A program made the translations under genes and the position numbers. Source: Pseudoduganella lurida (lineage in GTDB: Bacteria > Pseudomonadota > Gammaproteobacteria > Burkholderiales > Burkholderiaceae_D). Taken from it: a DNA stretch of 64,000 nt. Location: positions 124,001-188,000 of the forward strand of contig NZ_VLLB01000009.1 in assembly GCF_007830455.1 (NCBI RefSeq), written 5' to 3'. Below the pieces are notes generated by a model that ran no database searches, was not told the origin of the DNA, and saw only the letters and a list, made by a program, of their open reading frames with translations. This document shows positions 1 to 8,900 of the stretch, in pieces (the stretch's first letter is position 1; each line of letters starts with the position of its first letter).

Positions 1-1699
1 CATCGGCACACAGGGCCTGGGCCTCGAAATGGCGCGGTCCCGGCACCACGCCGCTGCCCATGCGCTTGCCCATTGCTTCCTTGGCGCACCACAGGCGTGT
101 GAGCCAGGCGGCCCGCACGGCCCCGTCGCGCACACCCAGCAGTTCGCGCTCGGCGGCCGTGGTGACGGCCTGCTCGCACGCTTCGTCCCGCACGGCCACC
201 GTCTCGAGATCGATGCCCACCGGTGTGGCCCCGGCCAGCGCCACGGCCTCTTCGCCGCAGTGCGCGATGCTGAGGTGCGGTGCCGGGCTGTCCGGCCAAT
301 GCGTCACATGCGGCTGGCCATGTGCATCGTTGTCGATGGCGAAGTCGCCCGGATGCAGCGCCATGCCTCCCTGCGCCAGGTGCCAGGCGCGTGCCGCATC
401 CTTGGCGGCCACGCGCCCCAGCAGCCAGGCGGTGCGGCGCGGCGCGGCCGGCAGGGCCTGGAAGCGCGCCAGCTCGGCCGGCTGCAGGTAGTGCCGCGCC
501 AGCAGCGCCGCATCGAACCGGGCGACCCGCGCCGCGCCGATGCGCCGGCATTGCACGGCGGCCGACGGGGAGGACGCTGCAGCCGGCACCGGCAGGTCCT
601 GCGCATCGCTCAGCAACTGGCGCACCGGATCGCGCTGGAAGGCCAGCAGGCGCGCATCCCAGGCGAACTGCCAGGCGCGCCAGCCGTCGATGCGCAGCCA
701 CGTGCCGCCGCGTCCGTCGCCCACCTCCAGGTCGGCCACCAGCATCTTCAGCTGCCGCCCGCGGATCACCGCGCGGGCCGGCACCACGCTGCCGGCGGGT
801 GGCGTGGGGCCGCACAGCGTGAGCCGGCCCAGGCCGACGGGGAAGGCGGCCTGCCGGTGGTGGTGGAACGACCACAGCGCCACCAGCTGGCCCAGGCCGT
901 CCAGCAGCGCCGGATCGAGCAGCAGTTGCGGCGCCTCGGTGCCGGCGAACAGCGTGCTCGGTGCGCGCACCACCAGTTCGCCCCGCACGTCCTCCGCGCC
1001 CAGCCGGGCAATGCCGTGCATGGCCTGGAACGACGGGCCGTGGAACATCAGGCGCTGCGCATAGGCGCTCGCCGTGTCGAACAGCACGGGCGCGGCCGCC
1101 CCTGCTGGCGGTTCGGCCGGCGGCAGGGGCGGCGGTGCCACGGGATAGCGCCTGCCGAACAGCAGGCGGGCACTGATCGACGGCTGGCGGTCGCCATCGG
1201 CGCAGATGCGTGCGTCGATGCGGTAGCGGTCCGGGGTGCTGCTGGACAGGTCGATCACGGCCTCGACGCGCAGCACCGCCGCGCCGCCGTCGCCGGCGAC
1301 GATCCAGCGCACCGCGTTGACGTCCTCGATGCCCGTCACGCCGAGGCCGGGCACCAGGCAGGCCGCCACTTCGGCCATCATTTCCAGGCTCATCGTCATC
1401 GGCACCACGGGGTAGCAGTTCGGGTTGCGCATGCCGGGCGCCTGCACGAAGTCATGGTCCGACAGGTAGCGGTCCCGGGCCGGCAGCAGGGGCCGTTCGA
1501 CGGCCACCTGCACGCCGGGCTGGTAGCCCGTCACGGTGCCCAGGAATGGCAGTCCGGCAGCCGCCGGCAGAAGAGGGGCGGAAGGCGGCGAGGGCGGCGT
1601 GGCGGGGGCTGCGTCCTGCGTGCGCAGGTCGCGCATCTCCTGCAGGCGCGCGACCAGGGGGGCGGCAGATCGTGCCGGCATGGTGGAGGCGGTGTCCAT
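1..1699 (-). CDS. Polyketide synthase dehydratase fused to 4'-phosphopantetheinyl transferase (3' end outside window)
   Basis: This protein should dehydrate beta-hydroxyacyl-ACP intermediates and also load carrier proteins with phosphopantetheine. 566 codons are visible before the window edge. Residues about 50-340 look like a double hot-dog PS-DH domain: D81-H82 lies in a conserved N-terminal position, FHGPSFQAMHGI is at 219-230, and D267 sits in LLDPALLDGLGQL. After a linker, residues about 385 to the edge resemble an Sfp-type transferase: SIAHCGEEAVALAG near 477, VGIDLE at 494-499 (D497 and E499 would bind Mg) and WCAKEAMGK at 537-545. The ATG overlaps the TGA of the upstream type III synthase gene (ATGA), so the two are translationally coupled. 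Fusing the activating transferase to a dehydratase is uncommon. The domain calls come from motifs only, and the C-terminus is not seen. Confidence 0.75.
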   Translation of the reverse strand, partial: MDTASTMPARSAAPLVARLQEMRDLRTQDAAPATPPSPPSAPLLPAAAGLPFLGTVTGYQPGVQVAVERPLLPARDRYLSDHDFVQAPGMRNPNCYPVVPMTMSLEMMAEVAACLVPGLGVTGIEDVNAVRWIVAGDGGAAVLRVEAVIDLSSSTPDRYRIDARICADGDRQPSISARLLFGRRYPVAPPPLPPAEPPAGAAAPVLFDTASAYAQRLMFHGPSFQAMHGIARLGAEDVRGELVVRAPSTLFAGTEAPQLLLDPALLDGLGQLVALWSFHHHRQAAFPVGLGRLTLCGPTPPAGSVVPARAVIRGRQLKMLVADLEVGDGRGGTWLRIDGWRAWQFAWDARLLAFQRDPVRQLLSDAQDLPVPAAASSPSAAVQCRRIGAARVARFDAALLARHYLQPAELARFQALPAAPRRTAWLLGRVAAKDAARAWHLAQGGMALHPGDFAIDNDAHGQPHVTHWPDSPAPHLSIAHCGEEAVALAGATPVGIDLETVAVRDEACEQAVTTAAERELLGVRDGAVRAAWLTRLWCAKEAMGKRMGSGVVPGPRHFEAQALCAD

Positions 1700-2922
1700 C
1701 ACGTCTTCTCCACCACCAGCCCGGTCACCGTCAGGCCGGGGCCGAAGCCCAGGCAGACGACCGGCGTGCCGGGCTTGACGGCCTTCTCCTCGAGGATGCC
1801 CTTCAGGATGTGCGGCACCGTCGCCGACGACATGTTGCCGTTCTCGCGGAACACCTCCTTGCTGATCGCCACCTGGTCCGGCGCCAGTCCCAGTTCCTCC
1901 TGCACGTGCTCGACGATCTTCGGGCCGCCCGGGTGGATGGCGAACATCAGCCGCGCGCGCTCCCGCCCGAAGTCGATGCGGATGCCCCGCAGCAGGCGCG
2001 TGACGAAAGCCAGCACATGGCGCTTGATCACCACCGGCACCATGATGGACAGCGTCATCTGGAACTGGTGCGCCGCCGGCACCCACGTCATGTCGTCCGC
2101 CGAATCGGGCAGCAGGTGCTCCTCGTAGGTGAGCACGCGCAGCCCGCGCAGCCCATGTTCGCGGGCGTGCTCCTCGGTGCACAGCGAATACTTGACGAAG
2201 CCGTCCGCGAACAGCGTCATCGTGATGATGTTCTCGATGCCGCTATCCTGGATATTGTGGTGGCCGGACAGCAGCTCGGTGTGCACGATGTCCACGCGCG
2301 CCTTGGGCCGCGCCGCGCCGGCACGCGACGAGGCCAGGAAACCATGCGCCATGCGGATCGCCGGAAACGCGCCGTAGCAGCCCATGTGGTAGCTGTGCGT
2401 GACGGTCGTGTCGAACCACTCGCGCTGCGCGACCATCCGTTCCACGGGGCTGGGCGCCAGGTAGCCGGAACAGGTGACGTGGATCAGGTCGTCCGGCGCC
2501 GTGCGCGTGTCCCCGTACATCTGGCCCAGGCAGCCGGCCACCACCTTGCCGTAGCTTGCGTGGCGCTGCTTCAGGTCGGCCCCGCGCGTGTCGTCCGGAT
2601 CGGGGAACAGCTGCAGGTGCGGGTGCTCCGGACTGGCCAGCACCAGTTCGCCGCCGGCAATGCGCATGTCGCGCAGGCGCGGGAAATACACCAGCTGGCG
2701 GCGCTTGATCAGCTGCGCCGACACGCCGTACTTGTCGAACTTGCCGCGCATGTCCTGCAGCACGCGCAGCATGCCGTCGGCCCCCGTGATGCCGTGCTGC
2801 TTGCAGTAGCCGCGCGCCAGTCCGAAGGCGGAGATCTGCAGCGCGAGCTTCTGCGAAACGGGCTTGCTCACTTGCGCCGGCTGGAAGTCGACCAGCAGCG
2901 GCGCGGCGGATGGATGGTTCAT
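1699..2922 (-). CDS. Type III polyketide synthase (chalcone/stilbene synthase family)
   Basis: This 407-residue enzyme has the chalcone-synthase catalytic triad: C182 in HSYHMGCYGAFPA, H330 in FAIHPGG, and N363 in NGNMSS. Such homodimeric enzymes extend an acyl starter with malonyl-CoA and cyclise the product to a resorcinol, pyrone or similar ring. The start at 2922 is preceded by GGGAGA at normal spacing. It lies 43 bases after the megasynthase stop and overlaps the next gene by ATGA, so it belongs to the same operon. By analogy with Azotobacter ArsB/ArsC, which take long acyl chains from the type I synthases ArsA/ArsD, the neighbouring megasynthase could supply its starter; this is inference. 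The family is firm, but substrate and product are unknown. Confidence 0.87.
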   Translation of the reverse strand: MNHPSAAPLLVDFQPAQVSKPVSQKLALQISAFGLARGYCKQHGITGADGMLRVLQDMRGKFDKYGVSAQLIKRRQLVYFPRLRDMRIAGGELVLASPEHPHLQLFPDPDDTRGADLKQRHASYGKVVAGCLGQMYGDTRTAPDDLIHVTCSGYLAPSPVERMVAQREWFDTTVTHSYHMGCYGAFPAIRMAHGFLASSRAGAARPKARVDIVHTELLSGHHNIQDSGIENIITMTLFADGFVKYSLCTEEHAREHGLRGLRVLTYEEHLLPDSADDMTWVPAAHQFQMTLSIMVPVVIKRHVLAFVTRLLRGIRIDFGRERARLMFAIHPGGPKIVEHVQEELGLAPDQVAISKEVFRENGNMSSATVPHILKGILEEKAVKPGTPVVCLGFGPGLTVTGLVVEKT

Positions 2923-2965
2923 GCGGTTCTCCCGGTGGATGCGATGAAGGAATGCGGGCGCGGGC

Positions 2966-5900
2966 TCAGCGGCCCCACTGCAGCGCGGCAAGCTGGCCGA
3001 GGCTGGCCGAGATCACCACTTCGGGCTGGCCCTGGGCGCCGCGCCCCAGTTCCTCCACGAAGCGGCGCAGGCCCGTGTCGACGGCGATCGGCCGGATCGC
3101 GTGGGCGGCATAGAGGCGCCGCAGGTCGTCGGTGACCATGCCGCCGTCCCATGGCCCCCAGTTGATGGCCAGCGCGTGCAGCGCCGGCCAGGCGTGGCAC
3201 AGCTGGCCGGCCAGCTTGTTCAGCACCTCGTTAGCGGCGCTGTAGTCGGCCTGGCCGATATTGCCGAAGCGCCCCGCCACCGACGAGAAGAACACCAGGA
3301 AGCGCAGCCGCGCCAGGTCCAGCCGGCGCGCCAGCAGCAGGGCGGGGCGCACCTTGGTATCGAACACGGCATCGAAGGCATCGAGCGATTTCGCGCCCAG
3401 CAGCCGGTCGCTGATGATGCCGGCGCCGTGCAGCACGCCATCGATGCGGCCCAGGCGGGCATACACGTCGTCGACCAGCGCGCCGAACGCCGCATCGTCG
3501 CGCACGTCCAGGGCGTGGTATTCGACCGTGCAGCCGGCGGCGCGCATGGCGGCCAGGTTGGCGCGCATGCGGCGGTCCTTCAGCAGGCGCTGCAGCGCTG
3601 CGTCCACCTGGGCCGGCGTGGCGCGGTCGGCACGCATGCGGCCGATCAGCAGCCGCTTCAGGGCCGCCGGGTCGGTGGCGGCACGGGTGTCGGCCGCCTC
3701 GTCGCCGGGCAGCGCACTGCGTCCCACCAGCACGAGGTGGGGCCGGTACTGCTGCGCCAGCAGGCGCGTGATGTCGGCCGTGATGCCGTCCGCGCCGCCC
3801 GTGACGAGCAGCACGGCGCCCGGATCGAGCGCCAGCACGGACAGGTCGCCGCCGGGCGGGCGGGCCGCCAGGTCGATGCGGCAGCGGCCCGCCGGTCCAT
3901 ATCCCACTTCCACGTCGGGCGTGCCGCTGCGCAGTTCGGCCGTCACCTGCGCCGCCAGCCAGGCCGGGTCGGTGCCGGGCGCCGCGTCGATGCATTTCAC
4001 GCGCAGCGCCGGCCACTCGCGCCGCACCGATTTCGCCACGCCCAGCGTGCCGGCGCTGGCCGCCGGCGGCAGCGCGGCGCCGCCCAGGCCGAAGCGGCCA
4101 TCGAAGCACGTGAGGTTGACGAGCCAGCCGCCGTCCTTCAGCGTGGGCGCGAGCAGCTTGAGCAGCAGGAACAGGGCGCGCGCGTCGCCGTGGTGGGCGG
4201 CTTCGGCCATCTCGCCCGCGGCGCCGGTGTCGGTACAGCTCATCAGGTTGACCAGCAGGGTGGGACGGCGGCCGGCGGTGGCCAGCAGCCCGGCCAGCGG
4301 CGCCAGCGTGTCTTCGCCGGACAGGTCGGCCTGCCAGCGGCCATCTGCCAGCAGCAGCGTGGCGTCGCCCGGAATCAGCCGGGAGACCGTGTAGCCATTG
4401 GCTGCCAGCGCGTCGGCCAGCGCCGCGGCCAGCGCACCGTCGGCGCCGGCCAGCAGCGCGTGCGTGCCCGGCATGACAGGCGCCTCGGTCGGGAGACGGG
4501 GCAGGGCGGCGGCACTGGTGCCCACCACGTAGCACAGCACGGGGTCGTCGGACTCCGCTTCCTCACTGGAGCGGGGAAGCGGAGCCGGCGCTTTTTTTGG
4601 CAGGGGCCCTCCCGTCGCCACGGCTTCGGGCGCTGCCCCGGCGGTGGCGCTCATCCCGGCATACCAGCCGACGATCTCGTTCAGCGTGCGGAAGCCGGAC
4701 AGCGTTTCGATGACGCTTTCCTCGTCGCCATCGCCCACCAGGCCGTAGCGGTCCGCCAGGCCGCTGAAGATCTCGATGCGCTTGATCGAGTCGATGCCCA
4801 GCTCCGCTTCCAGGTGGGCGTCGGGGTTCAGCATGTCGACCGGATAGCCGGTGCGCTCCGACACGGCGTTCAGGAGCGCGTCGCGGAACTGCGCGGGCGT
4901 GGGCGGCGCGCTGGCCGGCGCGACTGGCGCCGCGTCTGCCGGGTGCAGCGCGATCGGCCCGGCCGGCGCGGGTTCGGGGAGCATCGCAGCGGGTGCCGGC
5001 ACCGGGGTGTCGGCGTGCAGCGCCGCGCCCTGCGTGAACAGGGCCGGCAGCACCGGTGCCGTCACTGCCGGTCCGGCCGGTGCCGGATCGTCGGCCAGCG
5101 CGACACCGGCATCGGGCACCGCCATGGCGGCAGCGGTGCGGGGCGCCGGCGCTGCGGGCATCAACGGCACTGGAAATGCCGCCTGCGACGCCGGCATGAA
5201 GTCGACCGGATCGGCCGCGCCGCCCCGCAGCTGCAGGCCGGCCAGCTGCGCCTGGAATTCAAGAAAATGGCGCAGGCTGCGCTGCTGCTCGCACTGCAGG
5301 TCGAGCAAGCGCACCAGCCCGTGCTGGATCTGTGCATAGGCACCGTCCGTCACGCCGGCAAGGGCCGGCGGGCGGCCCTCCGGCATCAGCTCTGCTTCGT
5401 TCATCGTGGATCTCCTGGTGGGACTGCGGGGAATCGAGGGCGGCCGCGCCGCGACCGGGGGGAGCGCCACGGCCCGCAGCGCGGCCGGTGGTGCCATGGC
5501 CGGTGCCGCCGCCGGCAGGGCGGGCTGCGGCACATGGGGCTTCGCCGCCATGCTGGTGCGGGGTGCCGACCACGGCGCCGCGCGGCCACCATTGACGCGC
5601 CATGTCAGCGGGCCGCGCGCGGCCGCCGCTTCGGCCGCCTGCAGCGCTTCGGCCAGGTCGTGCTGCTGCAGTCCGCGGCCGGCGAACCAGGCCTCCAGGT
5701 GCAGCGGCAGGCCGGCGGCCAGCGCCTGGCACAGCAGCTGCCCCAGCTGCTGCCAGCCGTTGCGGCCCGGCGCATCGATGGCCAGCGCCAGGTGCGGCTG
5801 GCCGGCCAGGTTGCGCGCCACCAGCCCGGACAGCGCCATGCCGGGGCCGCACTCGATGAAGATGCGCGCACCCCGCGCATGCAGCGCGGCGATCGACTCG

Positions 5901-8900
5901 GCGAACCGTACCGGCTCGGCGATGTGGCGCGCCAGCAGGGCGCGGATGGCGGCCGGATCGTCCGGATAGGGGCTGGCCGTCAGGTTGCTGTAGACGGGGA
6001 TGCGGGAGGGCGCGAACGGGGTCTTTTCCAGGTGCTGCAGCAGCTCTTCGCCGACCGCTTCCATCTGGCGGCAGTGGAAGGCGCTGGCCACGGCCAGCTG
6101 CTTGACGCGCACGCCCGCCGCCGGCAGCGCGCCGAGGGCCTGGCGGATCGCCTCGGGACTGCCGGCGATGATGGTCTGGTCCGGCGCGTTCAGGTTCGCC
6201 ACGCTCGCCTCGATGCCGTGCTGCGCCAGCAATGCCGCGGTGCGCGCCGCATCGGCATCCACGGCGGCCATGGCACCCGGCGGCGCCAGTTCGGACAGCG
6301 CGCCGCGGGCCAGCGACAGCGTCTTCAGGCTGTCCGGCGTGATCACGCCGGCAGCGCACAGCGCCGCGTACTCGCCATAGCTGTGGCCGGCCACGAAGTC
6401 CGGCTGCAGGCCGAAGCGGGCCAGCAGCTCGCAGGCCGCCATCTCGACCATGCCCAGCGCCGGCTGCGCTACGGCTGTGGCGTTCAGCGCCTCCTGCTGC
6501 AGCACCCGCTCGGCCTCGGTGAACACGGGGCGCGGATAGACCAGCTCGGCCACCGGCGGCTGCGGCGCGCCATCGGCGCCGTTCGTGCCCGCATGCTGGA
6601 AGTGGTGGTGCAGGTCCGGCATGCCGGTCACCAGGTCGCGCAGCATGTTGATCTTCTGCGCGCCCTGGCCGGGGAACAGGAAGCACACGCCGCCCAGGTG
6701 CGCGGCGCTCTCGCGGAAGTGCAGCCCCGGCGGCACCGTGGCGCCGGCCGGCGCCCCCAGCAGCGCCAGCGCGCGCTCGCAGTGGCTGGCCAGTTCGGCG
6801 GCGCTGGCCGCGCAGAACGCCAGGCGGCACGGCTGGCCGCCATTGGCCCGGCGCAGCACGTGCTGTTCGCGGTACAGCGAGTACGCCAGCTGCGCCAGCG
6901 ACGGCGCCGCGGACGCTTCCGCAACCTGGTCGCCGAGCGCCCCGCGCAGCCGTTCCAGCGTCGCCACCAGTTCGGCGCGGTCGGCGCCGGCCAGCGCGAA
7001 CACCTCCACGGCGCGCGGGTGCAGGTCGAGGCGGTCGCCGGGCCGGTAGCCGCCCGCATATTCGGACAGCACGGCATGGAAATTGGTGCCGCCGAAGCCG
7101 AACGCGCTGACCCCGCAATAGCGTGCCGCCCCCGGTTCGGCCAGCCAGGGCCGGCATTCGCTGTTCACGTACAGGGGGCTGTCCACGCCGCCCAGCGCGT
7201 CGATGGGCCGCTCGACGCCGATGGTGGGCGGCAGCACGCGCTGGTGCAGCGCCAGCGCGCCCTTGATCAGGCCCGCCATGCCGGCCGCCACCTTGGTGTG
7301 GCCGATCATCGACTTCACCGAGCCGACGGCGCAGCGCGGCCGCTCCGCGCTGCCCAGGACCTGCCGCAGCGCCTCGGCCTCGCTGCGGTCGCCCAGCGCC
7401 GTGCCGGTGCCGTGCGCCTCGATCAGCTGCACGGCGCCCGGTGCCACGCCGGCATCGTCATAGGCGCGCTGCAGGGCGGCCACCTGCCCGGGCGGGTGGG
7501 GCGCCGTCAGGCTGCGGTGCCGGCCATCGCTGGCGCTGCCGCTGCCCCGCACCAGCGCGTAGATGCGGTCGCCATCCCGTTCCGCATCGGCCAGCCGCTT
7601 CAGCACGGCCACGCCCACGCCTTCGCTGATGGCGATGCCGTCCGCCCCCGCATCGAACGGCCGCGAACGGCCGCGCGGCGACAGCGCGTGGGTCTGCGCG
7701 AACGACATGAAGCCGAGCGGACCGTTGACGCAGTCGACGCCGCCGACCAGCGCCACGTCGGCGCTGCCGTCGCGCAGCTGGCGCACGCCGGCATCGAGCG
7801 CGGCCAGCGAGGAGGCGCAGGCCGCATCGACGGTGAAGTTGCTGCCGCCCAGGTCCAGCCGGTTGGCGATGCGGCCCGACACGACATTGCCCAGGATGCC
7901 GGGGAAGGTGTCCTCGGTCCACGGCGGCAGTTCCTCGTGCAGCAGCGTGTCGGCGATGCGCTGGCGCTGTTCCTCGGACAACTCGGCCACCCGCGCCAGG
8001 TACAGCGGCAGCAGCGTGCGGAAGTTGTAGATCGTGCTCAGGTCGCTGATGCCGCCCACCGCCACGATGCAGGCGGTGCGGCCGCGCGGGAACGGCAGGC
8101 GGTCGAAGCGGGCATCCTCGAGCGCCTGGCGGGCCACCTCCAGCGTCAGCAGCTGGGCCGGTTCGATGTGGGCCAGACTGGCCGGCGGAATGCCGTAGCG
8201 CTGCGGATCGAACGGCACGTCGTCCAGGAAGCCGCCCCATTTCGAATACACCTTGTCCTTGATGCCGCGGCGCGGATCGAACAGCTGGGCGGCCGGCCAG
8301 CGCTCGTCCGTCACTTCGCGGATCGCGTCGATGCCGCGCACGATGTTGTGCCAGAACGCCTGCAGCGTGCGGGCGGCGGGGAAGTGGCAGGCCATGCCCA
8401 CGATCGCCACCGGTTCCTGCTGCGCCGGACGGCGTGCGGCCGCGGCGGCGCGCGCGCTGTCCTGCCGCCGCTGCAGCAGGGCGGTGCTGCGCGCGCTGAC
8501 CGCCGCATGCAGGTCCGCCACGGCCAGCGGCTCGCGGCGCAGGCGCGCCACCTCGCCCAGCATGTACAGGCCGGCCTGGCGCTGCTCGTCGTCGTCCAGC
8601 GTGCGGTAGCGCGGTGCGTCCGCGCCGCCGTCGCCATTGCGCACGATGCCTTTCGAGGCGATGCGCAGGCGGCCCACGTTGAGCGTCTCCAGCGCCAGCA
8701 GCGTGTCCTCCTCGGATTTGTCGTCCAGCACCAGCTCGCGGCGCAGGCGGTCGAATTCGTCGCAGAACGGCGTGCGCGCGCAGCGCGTGTAGATGCCCAC
8801 GCCGGACTGCAGCAGCGCCGTCTCGGTGCAGGCCATGGCCTGCTGGCGGAACGGTTCGACGATCGCGCCGCTCTGCACGATTTCGTCCGTGAACAGGTAG

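Noticed and set aside
29..2128. A 699-codon plus-strand frame at the left edge
   Set aside because: The minus strand carries dehydratase, transferase and type III synthase motifs in continuous coupled frames.
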